Shown here piece by piece: positions 22,052 to 32,401 of a stretch of 64,000 bases of DNA. Both the position numbers and the translations under genes were made by a program. This DNA is from Candidatus Nanohaloarchaea archaeon (GTDB lineage: Archaea; Nanohalarchaeota; Nanosalinia; Nanosalinales; Nanosalinaceae): assembly GCA_014297435.1 (NCBI GenBank), contig JACOQA010000001.1, positions 124,001 to 188,000 on the forward strand, given 5' to 3'. Position 1 is the first letter of the stretch. Each line of letters opens with the position of its first letter. The notes under the pieces were generated by a model that made no database searches, was not told the origin of the DNA, and saw only the letters and a list, made by a program, of their open reading frames with translations.

Positions 22052-23218
22052 ATGAAGGTTTCTATAATAAGCGACACCCACTTCGGATTCAAGTGGGGCG
22101 AAGAAAGAGGAGAAGACCCTTTTGAAAACGCCAAAGAAGCTTTTGAACGCACAAAAGACTCTGACCTGATAATTTTGCCTGGAGACATATTTGACAAAAA
22201 GATACCGAAACAGGAAGTACTAGATAAAGCTTCTGAAGTTTTCACAATCGCGATGGAGGGCGATAGAACGGTTGAAGCTGACAGAGACTTAGGAATGCAT
22301 GGAGAAGGCATTCCTCTTGCATCAATACATGGAACACACGAAAGAAGACCCAGGAGCTATACTAATCCGATCGAATTGATGGCAAAGACCGGTCACTTGC
22401 ACCATATCGACAATGACTGCACCGTTTTTGAGAAAGACGGTGAGAAAGTTGCGGTACACGGCATGAGCGGTGTGCCCGAAAGGTATGCGCCTAAAGTTCT
22501 CGAAAAGTTCGATCCACAACCTAAAGAAGATGCTTTCAACATACTTGTAATCCATCAATCAGTAGAAGGATTTGTATACACGGATGACAATCACGAATAT
22601 CTTTCTCTAGAAGACTTTCCTGAAGGATTCGATCTTATCATAAACGGTCATATCCACTGGTACAACCTAGAACGTTTTCCGGGAGACAAACCATTTATCC
22701 TGCCAGGATCCACTGTTACAACCCAGATGAACAAAGTCGAAGCAGAGAAAGACAAAGGATTCCTAACACTAGATACAGAAGAGGAAGAGCTGGATTTTCA
22801 TTCGCTGGAAAATCCAAGGGACGTAGAGTATATCGAGATAGACGTAGATAACGATCCGTGGGAGGAAGTCAAACAGGAGGCTGTAGAGGAACTTGAAAAA
22901 CTGGCTTCACGCGAAAAGAAACCTCTCGTAAACCTCAAGATAAGAGGAGAGACTGAAGGAAGAGTTAACCCGAGAGAACTGAAGCAGATGTTTCGTGACA
23001 GAATGTTCCTGAACGTCAACTCATCTATAGACACTTCGGGCGTTGGAGAGAAAGCTAGTATACAGGAAAGAACTGATCCGTGGCAGAAAGGAAAAAAGAT
23101 ACTTTCAGAAAAGATTGACTCAGAACTTGAGATCGAACAGGACGAGTTCCTACAGTTATTGACTGATGGGAAGCCGGATGAGGCAGAGTCTGTCCTCAAG
23201 GAGGCGGTAGACGAATGA
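22052..23218 (+). CDS. mre11: DNA double-strand break repair nuclease Mre11
   Basis: 388 aa. The five phosphoesterase motifs are visible: ISDTHFGFKWG, ILPGDIFDKK, IHGTHERRPR, VIHQSVEG and NGHIHWYNLERF. A helical C-terminal region for Rad50 binding follows. With Rad50 it resects DNA ends through Mn-dependent nuclease activity. A TATA box GATAAAAG about 29 nt before ATG 22052 indicates a leaderless transcript. It overlaps rad50 by 4 nt (ATGA). Confidence 0.95.
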   Translation: MKVSIISDTHFGFKWGEERGEDPFENAKEAFERTKDSDLIILPGDIFDKKIPKQEVLDKASEVFTIAMEGDRTVEADRDLGMHGEGIPLASIHGTHERRPRSYTNPIELMAKTGHLHHIDNDCTVFEKDGEKVAVHGMSGVPERYAPKVLEKFDPQPKEDAFNILVIHQSVEGFVYTDDNHEYLSLEDFPEGFDLIINGHIHWYNLERFPGDKPFILPGSTVTTQMNKVEAEKDKGFLTLDTEEEELDFHSLENPRDVEYIEIDVDNDPWEEVKQEAVEELEKLASREKKPLVNLKIRGETEGRVNPRELKQMFRDRMFLNVNSSIDTSGVGEKASIQERTDPWQKGKKILSEKIDSELEIEQDEFLQLLTDGKPDEAESVLKEAVDE

Positions 23219-25473
23219 TTCAAAGGGTGGAAATGAAGAACTGGAAGTCTCACCATGAAACCGTTCTGGAGTTCGATCCCGGAGTAAACGCATTAATCGG
23301 GACGATGGGCTCCGGAAAATCGAGTGCGATGGAAGCAGTGGTATTTGCACTTTACGGCACAACACCGTCCCACAATTCCCGTCAAGTCACCTTAGATGAT
23401 TTGATTAGGAGGAATCCTTCAGAGGCAGCAGAAGCATCGGTCGAGGTAGAGTTTGAGCTAGGTGAAGATGTTTACACAGTTAAGAGAGAGCTGAAACGCG
23501 GTAAAGGAACGGAGAGAAGCGAGTTGCGTAAAGAAGGAGAACTTATTGAAGCACCTTCTACGCGTGAAGTAACTGAACAGGTAGAGAAGCTTCTCGGTCT
23601 TGACTTCAAAGCTTTTACCAGGGCGATTTACTCAGAGCAGAACAACTTGGATCTTTTCCTAAATATGAGACCAGGTCAGAGAAAGAAAAGAATCGATGAA
23701 CTTCTGAAGATCGACAGGTTCGAAACAGCCAGAAAAAACACGGTAAAGGTAGAGAATAACTTGAAGAAAGAGCTTGAAGCCAAGCAAGAGGAACTATCTG
23801 AGTTAGAAGACGAGATTGATGAAGAAGCACTTGAAGAACTAGAAGAAGAAGTTGAAGAAAAGAAGGAAGAGGTTGAGGATCTAGATGAAGGGCTTGGAAA
23901 GCTGGATGAGAAGATAGAGAACAGAGAGGAAGTGATCGAAGACTTAAAGCAGAAGAAGGAGAAGTTTGAGAAACTGGAGAAGAGAAAGACCAAGCTCGAA
24001 TCGAAGAAGGAGACGCTAGAAGAAAGACTTGAGAAGATAAAGGAGAAGCTTTCTGGCTACGAAAAACCTGAGAAACAGCTTAAAAAAGCTAGAGAGAGGA
24101 AAGAAGAACTCGAAAATATAAAAGAGAAAGTATCCGATCTTGAGAAAGACAGAGAGTTTGTGGAGAAAAAGATGGAAGAACTTGGAGAAGAGATAGAAGG
24201 TCTTGAGGAAGAGGTCAGTGAATACGAGAGGATGGAGGTAGTCGAGGAAAAACTTGAAACTCTGGAGAAAAAACTCGAGAAGATAAAGAAGAAAGGCAAC
24301 ACTAAGTACGCGGAGAGACAGACCCTAGAAGACTCCTTGGAGGACTTGAAAGATGCTGACGGCGAATGCCCTACCTGCGGCAGAGAGATGGATGAAGACC
24401 ATAGAGAAAAAGTTTTCAACGAGAGAAAAGAAAAGATCGCTAAGCTGAAAAAGCAAGAAAAACAGCTGAAAAAGAAGCTTGAAAAGAAAGATGAGAAGAG
24501 ACAGAAACTCCAAGAGAAAAAAGAAGAATTACTTGAATACAAATCCTCGGAAGAGAAACTTGAGAAGAAAACTGAAGAACTCGAAGAAAAACAGGAAAGT
24601 GCCAAAGAGATAGAAGAAAAGCTTGAGGAACTGGAGTTCGATGAAGAAGAACTTGAAAAACTGGAGGAAGAAATAGAAGAACTCGAATCGGTCGAGAAAA
24701 GAAGCGATTTGGAGAAAAAAGCCGAGCATCTTGACGAAAAGATCGAAGAGTCTTCGGAAGAACTTGAGGAGCTAGAATTCGATGAGGACGAATTGGAAAA
24801 GAAGAGAGAAAGGCTGTCAGAAATCAAGGAATCCAGAGCTGAGAAAAAGCAGAAGCTGAAGTCCGAGAAAGAACTTGTCGAAGAAAAGGAAAAACGTCTG
24901 GAACAGATGGAGAAACAGGTCGAAAAGAAGCAAGAACTTGAACAAAAGGTTTCCAGGCTTGACTCGGGTCTTGACTACATTCATGATTACAAGTCCGGGT
25001 TGGAGGAGACACAGGTATCGTTGAGACAGGTTTTCGTGGAGGAACTGAATGATCTGATGGATGAGATATGGAACTCTATCTATCCTTATGATGACTACTA
25101 TTCTTTGAGGTTGAACGCGGAGGAAGATTATGCTGTGGAAGTATTAGACTCTGAAAACTCATGGGTGAACGTTGAGGCAGAAGTATCGGGTGGAGAAAGG
25201 CACTCCGCGGCTTTAGTAATGCGTTTAGCGTTGAGTTATGCGCTTTCACCTAGGCTTCAGGTTTTGATGCTTGATGAGCCTACCCACAACATGGATTCTT
25301 CTGCGGTTGAGGAACTTGCTGAAACACTTCGGAAGAACTCTTCTGACCTAATGGATCAGCTTTTCCTTGTCACGCATGACCCGTCTCTAGAGTCGGCGGC
25401 GACCGGAAAGCTTTATCAGTTCGAGAAGAAAAATACGGAGAACGGATTAACGAAGGTAGAGGAAGTAAAGTAA
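23215..25473 (+). CDS. rad50: DNA double-strand break repair ATPase Rad50
   Basis: 752 aa. The N-terminal ATPase half has Walker A (GTMGSGKSSAMEA). A long Glu/Lys-rich antiparallel coiled coil follows, interrupted at residues 385-388 by the zinc hook CPTCG. The C-terminal half has the signature VSGGERHSAALV, Walker B VLMLDEPTHNMD and the switch histidine LVTHD. The coiled coil is shorter than in many Rad50s. It partners Mre11 in break processing and tethering, and is translationally coupled to mre11. Confidence 0.96.
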   Translation: MIQRVEMKNWKSHHETVLEFDPGVNALIGTMGSGKSSAMEAVVFALYGTTPSHNSRQVTLDDLIRRNPSEAAEASVEVEFELGEDVYTVKRELKRGKGTERSELRKEGELIEAPSTREVTEQVEKLLGLDFKAFTRAIYSEQNNLDLFLNMRPGQRKKRIDELLKIDRFETARKNTVKVENNLKKELEAKQEELSELEDEIDEEALEELEEEVEEKKEEVEDLDEGLGKLDEKIENREEVIEDLKQKKEKFEKLEKRKTKLESKKETLEERLEKIKEKLSGYEKPEKQLKKARERKEELENIKEKVSDLEKDREFVEKKMEELGEEIEGLEEEVSEYERMEVVEEKLETLEKKLEKIKKKGNTKYAERQTLEDSLEDLKDADGECPTCGREMDEDHREKVFNERKEKIAKLKKQEKQLKKKLEKKDEKRQKLQEKKEELLEYKSSEEKLEKKTEELEEKQESAKEIEEKLEELEFDEEELEKLEEEIEELESVEKRSDLEKKAEHLDEKIEESSEELEELEFDEDELEKKRERLSEIKESRAEKKQKLKSEKELVEEKEKRLEQMEKQVEKKQELEQKVSRLDSGLDYIHDYKSGLEETQVSLRQVFVEELNDLMDEIWNSIYPYDDYYSLRLNAEEDYAVEVLDSENSWVNVEAEVSGGERHSAALVMRLALSYALSPRLQVLMLDEPTHNMDSSAVEELAETLRKNSSDLMDQLFLVTHDPSLESAATGKLYQFEKKNTENGLTKVEEVK

Positions 25474-25513
25474 GCCCCTCGGTTTAAATTCTCCTTTAAT
25501 TTAAACTTAAAAC

Positions 25514-26284
25514 ATGTCTCTAGAGCAACCGAAAGGACAATCTAATAACACGACTGCGCCCAGAGATCCGCCAGAAGAGGCTTCCTGGGAAAAGGTAGGT
25601 GACCTATTAACAGAGGTTTTGGAGGAGTCAGAGCAACTTGTATCGGAGACGGAGAACTTCTTTGAACTGCTTGAAAGAACGGAAAACGGTTTCTTAGAGG
25701 ACTTGAAACGGAAAGTAGGTATCAAAAAGAAAGTGGAAGACCTGAAGGCTTTTGAGGGAGAGGTCGAAGAACAGGAAGAAATCCTTTATCACTATCTTGG
25801 AACTTTCCAGTCGGCGATCCAGAAAACTCGAAAATCACTTTACCTGACTAGTCGGCATAAAGTTTCAGGAAGAAACGGTCTTGACTATTTAGTTGAACAG
25901 CACTATGATGACGTTGAGACTTTTGTCGAGTCGGATCCGGACGATATACTTTACCATGCTTCTGTAAACTCGAGCTATAACCAGGCGGCTAGAGGTTACG
26001 AGTTTGATCCGCGTATAGAAGCTGCAGCTGATGTACTGGTGATGGTTGATGATGTGGAGTCAAAAGTTGAAAGGGTTGAAGGATCCCTAAAGCAACTTGT
26101 TGAAAATATTAAGTCAGAGATAGAGGAGAAAGATTCTAGAGATAACGTAGACCACATTTTAGGTGTTTTAGTTGAGAAATCCAGAAAGTATGAGGAACTG
26201 GAGAGAATGGACTCCGACTTAAGGAGAGCTGTTAATCTGGCTGAGAGAAAGATGGGGAAGAAGCCTTTGAATCATATCACATGA
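25514..26284 (+). CDS. Hypothetical coiled-coil protein behind rad50
   Basis: 256 aa, not recognised. It is predominantly helical and acidic, with probable coiled coils (VLEESEQLVSETENFFELLE; VKEDLK-like repeats near the C-terminus). The middle contains a more globular part (LTSRHKVSGRNGLDYLVEQHYDD). It occupies the place where NurA is often found next to Mre11/Rad50 in archaea, but shows no RNase-H-like nuclease motif of NurA. A TATA-like GGTTTAAATTC about 28 nt upstream suggests its own leaderless transcript. It overlaps herA convergently by 8 nt. Confidence 0.6.
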   Translation: MSLEQPKGQSNNTTAPRDPPEEASWEKVGDLLTEVLEESEQLVSETENFFELLERTENGFLEDLKRKVGIKKKVEDLKAFEGEVEEQEEILYHYLGTFQSAIQKTRKSLYLTSRHKVSGRNGLDYLVEQHYDDVETFVESDPDDILYHASVNSSYNQAARGYEFDPRIEAAADVLVMVDDVESKVERVEGSLKQLVENIKSEIEEKDSRDNVDHILGVLVEKSRKYEELERMDSDLRRAVNLAERKMGKKPLNHIT

Positions 26285-27728
26285 ACGCTTCGGCATCGTC
26301 ACTTTTCTGCTCTTCCTCTTCCCGCCACTCTTCTAAAGCGTGTTCGAGTCCTTCACCGGAACTAGACTCCTTTGACTTCCTTGTTCTTACATCGATAAAT
26401 GTAGGGTAGTTAACGGCTTCTCCTATAACTATTCCCTCTCCAGTTTTTAGACCGGGTATCTGGGCTTTAACTTCTGATGTTATCCCTTCGCTAGACTGGG
26501 CGATATGCTCCAGGTCGTTGGGGTTCGTAACTCTTAGAATAAACTGTGTGTTGCACTGTGAGAGAGCTGTTGTCGAAAGTTTTACTGGTCTCTGTGATAT
26601 AAGCCCGAGCGAGCAGTGGAACTTTCTTCCTTCTCTTGCGATCTTCTCAATAATACTTCTTGAGGGGGAGGGAGCGGAGTTCTGTGCGAAGTTATGCGCT
26701 TCCTCGAAAAGCATTAATACTGGTGGAATGTTGCCCTGCCTTCTCTTCTTAAAGAACTGGTTTGTAAAGAATGCTGCGATAATCTGCTTCTTCTGATGGT
26801 CGATCGTTTCACTTAGGTCGATTATGTTGAGTTTGCCTGGCTCTACGTCTTTCTTGCTTGGCGAGTTCGATCTTCCGAAAATATTCATTCCCTGAAGCTT
26901 TCTCAGCTTTCTCATTAAAGCATATTTTACTTTGTCGTTCATCTCCTTTCTTTCAAGTCTATTTTCTACATCTTCCAGGTTGAAGTCTTTGTTTTCACCT
27001 CTCTGAAGGTTTCTTAGTACTTCGTTCAGTTCTTCTCTCTGTGGACCGCTCATTCCGTTGAAGAAGCCGGCGATCTGATCTGCACTAAGATCTTTTACAG
27101 CGATCGAAATATTCTGGTCTCTGAAGACCTTGGTTCTGTCCATGTAGTTCTCGTCTTCCGCAAAACAGGTGTAGTCTCCGTGTGGATCGACAGCTACGAT
27201 TGCTGGAGATTTTTGTCTGTCGAGAAGTTCTTCTAACATTACTGAGGTCGAGTATGATTTCCCGGCTCCGGACTGTGCGAGCACAGCGAAGTGTTTCTGA
27301 AGTGTGTCGGTCATGTCGAAGCTTGCCGCCAAGTTTTGTTGCTGCACCTCTCCAAGCTCTAGACCATTTTCATCGAGACCTAGAAATTCTCTTACAAGTT
27401 CTGACTTTGCTTTCTTTACACTGGTTCCGGGTCTAGGCGACTTGGTGACCCGTCTGATCATGTCTTCTTTGAACTTTCCCATGATAGAGACCTTTGCAAT
27501 AGAAACCTCCCAGTCATCCACAGGAAACTTCTGCCTTACGTCCATCTCGGACACGCTCTCCGCGTCTTCGAAGTATTCGTTTGCCTTGTAGACCTCTGCG
27601 ATCCTTCCTATAACAGTTCCATCGTTTTGAAGCTGGACAAAACCTCCCTTACCTATGTCCAGTTCTTCGTGGACCATGAAGAACTCTCTGCTTGTAGGTG
27701 TATCGCCGCGCTGTATAACCGTCGCCAT
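26277..27728 (-). CDS. herA: HerA-family DNA translocase ATPase
   Basis: 483 aa. An N-terminal HAS-barrel-like domain (GFVQLQNDGTVIGRIAEVY) precedes the RecA-type core. Walker A is LAQSGAGKSYSTSVMLEELL, near residue 172. Walker B is VLMLFEEAHNFAQ, followed by the sensor/arginine-finger regions REGRKFHCSLGLISQRP and LSQCNTQFILRVTNP. HerA is a hexameric translocase working with NurA and Mre11/Rad50 in end resection. Its location next to mre11-rad50 on the opposite strand fits that role. No NurA is visible in the window. Confidence 0.93.
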   Translation of the reverse strand: MATVIQRGDTPTSREFFMVHEELDIGKGGFVQLQNDGTVIGRIAEVYKANEYFEDAESVSEMDVRQKFPVDDWEVSIAKVSIMGKFKEDMIRRVTKSPRPGTSVKKAKSELVREFLGLDENGLELGEVQQQNLAASFDMTDTLQKHFAVLAQSGAGKSYSTSVMLEELLDRQKSPAIVAVDPHGDYTCFAEDENYMDRTKVFRDQNISIAVKDLSADQIAGFFNGMSGPQREELNEVLRNLQRGENKDFNLEDVENRLERKEMNDKVKYALMRKLRKLQGMNIFGRSNSPSKKDVEPGKLNIIDLSETIDHQKKQIIAAFFTNQFFKKRRQGNIPPVLMLFEEAHNFAQNSAPSPSRSIIEKIAREGRKFHCSLGLISQRPVKLSTTALSQCNTQFILRVTNPNDLEHIAQSSEGITSEVKAQIPGLKTGEGIVIGEAVNYPTFIDVRTRKSKESSSGEGLEHALEEWREEEEQKSDDAEAFM

Positions 27729-27753
27729 ACCCTATAGTTGGACGAGAACGGTT

Positions 27754-30700
27754 TTAACTCTGGAGGAAGAAGAACACAGAACTTATCATCGTAATTATTG
27801 CTAGCTGGACAGCGGTAATTCCGGGAACGTTCTCCGGCTCTCCCTGTCTAGGTCCGTCTCTCGAGCCTGTATCGGAAACTGTTACCGTGATGTTGTCTCT
27901 TCCGTAGAAGTTGGTGTTCACACCTTCAGCTTCTATCTCAACATTGTCCATGTCCTCTTCTAGGTCGCCATCGATATCTGTTGAACCGCCCGTCACCTCT
28001 ATACTGAACTGTTTAGAGGATCTTGCAGGAATGGTGGTCTGGAAGCTCTGGGAGTCGCTGTTCGCGAACCTGGTGAACTGGAATGCGCTTACACCGTCAA
28101 AGTTCTCTACTAGTGAGACGTCGAACTCTGTTGGTTCATCTCTGACATTGATAACCTGGAATGATGCTGTAGACTTCTCTCCGCTTGGTACCTGTAAAGT
28201 GTTTTCCATTATGTTCAATGGGTAATCTCTGTGCCAAAAGCCGTTGAAACAAGTCATACTTACTGATTCCTGTCCCAAGTCGACACTCACTTCGTCTCCT
28301 GGCGCGAACAGCTGTCTGTTCCTTAATTCATCGTTCGGAATGCTTGTATCATAGTCCATGGTTGATTCGTCGAGGATACAGCTTTCCGGATTTCTTGCAA
28401 CACCGATAACATCTCTTCTTGTTTCACAGAGATTGTTGGCGCATTGTTGTGTTACAAGATATTCGCCTTCATCGTCTCCGCCGCAAAACCCTAGAGTTGC
28501 GATCGTCTGATTGTTGGATGTCGCTGATACTTCTCTAGAACCTGAAGGAACCGGGGACTGAGTGTTGAAGTTCCAGTCTCCTGAAACATTAGTTTCTAGT
28601 CCTGTATTGCCGTTCGTAAGACCAGAGAACATGTTTGCTCCTTGATCTTGTATCAACTGGTTCCAGTCATCATCAATACCGCCCCTGACAGAAGTTGGGT
28701 GATCTTTGATATAATCTGCGTCAAACCATCTTACACCGATAGATCCGTATAGGGAGTTGGTATCACACGTCTCCTGTGCGCCGTCACCATCGAGATCCCC
28801 ATAGTCTTGGTCATACCACACGGATTGCCCGTCAACACTTTGAGCACAGTACTCCCTGTCGTTCTTTAATCTTCCTATATTCTCGTCCCACTCATCGGTC
28901 TGTTGGTAACTTCCTCTCTCGAAAAGCTTAGAATCTGAGGCGCTGAAGTCAACACAGTTCGTTCTAGTATTTGTGCATGCGTACTGTCCGTCAAATCTTG
29001 CAGGTAGATGTGATTCTCCCATCTCCTCCACAAGGAACTCTTTCCTATCATCTCCGCACATAGGAGGTTCGAGCTGTGTAACAGTTTCTCCAACATTATA
29101 ATCAGGGAATTCTGGGCTTCTCGCTCCTCTCCAGTTTCTTCCATCATTTTGTGCGTCACCCATTACGTTTCCGTCCTCTCCTTCATCTGTCATTCCATCG
29201 TTATCATTGTTCTCATTGTCTAGCTCTCCTTCCCAGTAGATATCCGTTCTTACAAGGCTGTTGGATTCTCCTCTGAACTTTGAGCCGGAAGGGTTTTGAG
29301 TGCCAATGTCGTACCCGAGTCCTGAATCGGGTCCTGTAAGATCTATTCCAAATCTTAGTGATTGCCACCAGGAATTATCGTCATGAGTTAGTTTCACGCG
29401 GTTTTCCATTTCAAGCTCTCTCATCCGGTCAGGGTCTATCCAGACACCATCATTGGTTTTAATTTGGTTTCCATTGTCATCTTCAGTTCCGTCGATTTTT
29501 GATTTAGCTACTGCAGCCCATGAGTTTCCATGAACCTTTGATGCTTTCATAACGCTGTCTGAGTCGTAGTCAGACCGATCACTTCCTTCTCCGCCACCCC
29601 ATGTGTATGTTCCATATGGCGGGAACGGAAGTCCTGTGGATGATATAACCCATTCGGGGCTTGGTGTATAGGCCCATCTATCTACTTGTTCGTTTCCAAG
29701 GGATGACTTCCATCCGTTTTCTGCTTCTGGAGGCCATCCACCGCTTTCCATCATGTTAAAAGTTGATGTGTCCATTTCTGGTTCAAATTGGTCGGATAAG
29801 TCCTGCATTTTGTTATGGAATCCTCTATAGCCTTCAAGAGCTGTTTGTGCCTTTGATGTATCCCCTTCAGGATTGTAGTCGTCATCTCTTCTTCTATCGT
29901 AAGGCTGTGCATCTTCTCCTTGCCTAATTTTTCCAAAGAATCCGTAAAATGTTCCTGTTCGGGCGTCACTTCCGTCAGTTGTCGAGGTTCCGAGAACTGC
30001 TTCCTGATCATCGCAGCCCCATAAAGTATCGGCCTGAAGTGGACCGTTCCGACCTATGAAATCGGAGTTACCACAATCATCTTCTAATGCAATACCAGTG
30101 TTTCCGCCTTGTGGATTGTACTTAGGATGCTGTCTGTCAGGATTCTCTCTCCAGTAATAGCCTATCCTGTGTTCGTCGGATGTATCGGAGTCATATCCGG
30201 GTATGTCCGATGTAGTGATGTCGCCTGAGTTTATGGCTTTTTGTGCAAGACTGGAGTCAAGATCGTACCACTCTCCTCCGTTATCAGTATTGTCTTTATT
30301 ATCGCCTATGTTGTCTCCGGCCATAGAGTCAACTTCTTCGTTATCATTGTATTCTTCAATGTCGAGGCAAACTTCGTAATCTGCAGATTTCTCTCCTTTC
30401 TCGTATCTTCGGTCATTAGGGTTAATATCTTTGACTGTTCCTTCTGGAACTGTTTTACCTTTAAGGACACATGCATCTCTGTCGTTTAGAGGGTCAACAG
30501 GAGTCTCTGTATCAACGCAGGACTGGAAATGCCCTGTATTTTCTGAGAACTTTGAATCATCGACTTCAGGACCTTCTTTGTAAATCGGGTATTCTCCGGG
30601 TTCATCTCCCCATACGCGTCCACATCCGTTATCTCCAGGTTCTAGGATTGTGCTGGATCCGGTGTTTCCGTCATCGTCTCGGTCTACGGAGCATTCAATT

Positions 30701-32160
30701 AGTCTATCAGTTTTACCGGTTTGGTCCTGATAAATGCGGTTTATAGCTTTACAGACTGACATGCTTTCCGTAGGTTTGAACGTTCTTACATCGATCTTTA
30801 TAGCCTGTTCGTAGTCGTACCATACTGGAGCGTTGCTACCGGGGGAACTGGTTCCTTCTTTGGTCCACATGTCAACATATTTGAGACAAGTTGTTTTTTC
30901 GCCGGGACAGCTTGCACTAAATCCTGATAGGGACGGAAGTTCGGCTGTATGGCGGGTAGGTTCTTCGCCGTTTTTGCTTACCATTACTTTTTTGCCTACC
31001 ATGTGTGATTCATCAGGACTTTCGCGGGCGACGATGTTTCCTTCGTTAATTACTACGAATCCATCTCCGTTGCCGTTAGGTCCGTCTGCGTCAACGGTTT
31101 TGGTGCTTTCGAAACCGCACCAAACTTGGTCGTTACCGTTATGTGCTGTGAAGTCGGTTAATGTTGCGGCAGGATCATTGTCTGGTTTATTTGGGTATTC
31201 GTCATCGTAGTGGTCGCTTTCCCCTCCTCCTGTATCCCCGCCGCCATCGACAACGTTGTGCTGGTTGCAGTCATATCTTGAGATATCGTGTTCGTTGCTG
31301 TATGTTGGTGCAGTACTGCAAGGACCTTTTTTGGGACATGAGAGAACACAGCTGCCGAATTGAGAGCAGTATTTGTCATGTCTTAGTATGGTGTCTCCAT
31401 CCGTGGTAAAACCTGTTAATGTGCCTGTGTAAGGACTTTGTGGGCATCCGCTTCCGCAGTCAGGATCATTAGGTATTTCATTGTTGTTTCTTACGTGGTA
31501 TGATTCGTAGATTCTTCCGTAATCGGCTCGGCAGTTGGTAGATCCTGCTGTACTTGTGTCTTTTGCTGTTTCTCCTGTTACGTAGTCTTCTTCGTTGTTT
31601 GTTTGTTCTCCATCTCCGCAGGTGATTGGCTCTCCTATAATTGTGTTTGTTCCGCTTATTCGTTGTCCGTTGTTTGGTGGGTCAATTGCTCTTTTGTTCT
31701 TTAGCACGGTTCCTGTAGGGAAGTTGGTGTATGTTTCTGATTCGTTATCTCCGCCACCCCAGTTTCCGTCTTTTCCATCTATATTTGTTATGTAGTTTTC
31801 GGTGAAAGGGTCTAGTGAATCTTGGGTTGAGCCTCCGTTGTTGAGAACTGTTTGTTTGACTTTTGTTCTTCCTTTATAGAAGACGGAGGGGTCGTGTTGG
31901 AGGTCGAGCGGGCTGCCTTCGTATTCGGTTGTTAGTACGTTTGTTAGGTCTGTGTCCCATACGCTGGCTTCTGTGTTGTCGGCGTAGTAGGGTTGAACAC
32001 ATCCGGGGTCAAGCCCGTCAATCATTCCGTCTTCGTCGTCGTGCTGGTTGTTGTTACATTTGGTTACGTCGTTTCCGGAGCCGATTCCTTCGTATGCGGT
32101 GGCTGATAGTATCATTCCGAGAAGTGTTAACGTCAGCAACAGGGTTTTGACGTGTTTCAC
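27754..32160 (-). CDS. Giant Cys-rich secreted surface protein with C-terminal membrane anchor
   Basis: About 1468 aa, family unknown. The N-terminus is a signal peptide (KTLLLTLTLLGMILSATAYE) and the C-terminus one hydrophobic helix (GITAVQLAIITMISSVFFF) with almost no tail. The exterior is very acidic, rich in Asn, Asp and Gly, with many cysteines. It has repeated calcium-site-like stretches (DDEDGMIDGLDPGC, NDNDGMTDEG, DLDGDGAQETCD). A C-terminal Ig-like domain precedes the anchor (VPSGEKSTASFQVINV). MTCFNGFWH resembles CQLNGEW of the 765-aa neighbour. The GTG at 32160 is 26 nt behind a TATA box; a TTG lies 6 nt earlier. It is probably a cell-envelope or cell-contact protein. Confidence 0.75.
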   Translation of the reverse strand: MKHVKTLLLTLTLLGMILSATAYEGIGSGNDVTKCNNNQHDDEDGMIDGLDPGCVQPYYADNTEASVWDTDLTNVLTTEYEGSPLDLQHDPSVFYKGRTKVKQTVLNNGGSTQDSLDPFTENYITNIDGKDGNWGGGDNESETYTNFPTGTVLKNKRAIDPPNNGQRISGTNTIIGEPITCGDGEQTNNEEDYVTGETAKDTSTAGSTNCRADYGRIYESYHVRNNNEIPNDPDCGSGCPQSPYTGTLTGFTTDGDTILRHDKYCSQFGSCVLSCPKKGPCSTAPTYSNEHDISRYDCNQHNVVDGGGDTGGGESDHYDDEYPNKPDNDPAATLTDFTAHNGNDQVWCGFESTKTVDADGPNGNGDGFVVINEGNIVARESPDESHMVGKKVMVSKNGEEPTRHTAELPSLSGFSASCPGEKTTCLKYVDMWTKEGTSSPGSNAPVWYDYEQAIKIDVRTFKPTESMSVCKAINRIYQDQTGKTDRLIECSVDRDDDGNTGSSTILEPGDNGCGRVWGDEPGEYPIYKEGPEVDDSKFSENTGHFQSCVDTETPVDPLNDRDACVLKGKTVPEGTVKDINPNDRRYEKGEKSADYEVCLDIEEYNDNEEVDSMAGDNIGDNKDNTDNGGEWYDLDSSLAQKAINSGDITTSDIPGYDSDTSDEHRIGYYWRENPDRQHPKYNPQGGNTGIALEDDCGNSDFIGRNGPLQADTLWGCDDQEAVLGTSTTDGSDARTGTFYGFFGKIRQGEDAQPYDRRRDDDYNPEGDTSKAQTALEGYRGFHNKMQDLSDQFEPEMDTSTFNMMESGGWPPEAENGWKSSLGNEQVDRWAYTPSPEWVISSTGLPFPPYGTYTWGGGEGSDRSDYDSDSVMKASKVHGNSWAAVAKSKIDGTEDDNGNQIKTNDGVWIDPDRMRELEMENRVKLTHDDNSWWQSLRFGIDLTGPDSGLGYDIGTQNPSGSKFRGESNSLVRTDIYWEGELDNENNDNDGMTDEGEDGNVMGDAQNDGRNWRGARSPEFPDYNVGETVTQLEPPMCGDDRKEFLVEEMGESHLPARFDGQYACTNTRTNCVDFSASDSKLFERGSYQQTDEWDENIGRLKNDREYCAQSVDGQSVWYDQDYGDLDGDGAQETCDTNSLYGSIGVRWFDADYIKDHPTSVRGGIDDDWNQLIQDQGANMFSGLTNGNTGLETNVSGDWNFNTQSPVPSGSREVSATSNNQTIATLGFCGGDDEGEYLVTQQCANNLCETRRDVIGVARNPESCILDESTMDYDTSIPNDELRNRQLFAPGDEVSVDLGQESVSMTCFNGFWHRDYPLNIMENTLQVPSGEKSTASFQVINVRDEPTEFDVSLVENFDGVSAFQFTRFANSDSQSFQTTIPARSSKQFSIEVTGGSTDIDGDLEEDMDNVEIEAEGVNTNFYGRDNITVTVSDTGSRDGPRQGEPENVPGITAVQLAIITMISSVFFFLQS

Positions 32161-32180
32161 ATTCAAGGGTTTCTCGAGCC

Positions 32181-32190
32181 TGTATAAATA
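32181..32190 (-). promoter_or_regulatory. Promoter of the giant surface protein gene
   Basis: TATTTATACA on the minus strand is centred 26 nt before the GTG at 32160. The flanking TATA-ACAGG arrangement recurs at 36061-36071 before the 765-aa secreted protein gene, hinting at shared control. The rest of the 32161-32401 gap holds AT-rich sequence and no gene that I can see. Confidence 0.55.
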
Positions 32191-32401
32191 ATCTTCCGGG
32201 TTAGGAGAGTCTTCCTAAAATGTTAAGTTGTTACTTATCGATGCTGAAAACAGCCCGATGTTTTAAATAGTTTGGAGACTAATTACTATTTAGTCACAAC
32301 CAGTTTGGACGGGTTTACTTAAGCCCGAAAAAACAAAAATACAATCAAAACATGAATTTAGCGACCCCGATCTCCCTCCTCAACCAACGTGAACACCAAA
32401 A

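Noticed and set aside
24057-24827. Long minus-strand Ser-rich frame opposite rad50
   Set aside because: It is the mirror of the Glu/Lys-rich Rad50 coiled coil; repetitive GAA/GAG codons read antisense as Ser/Phe codons.
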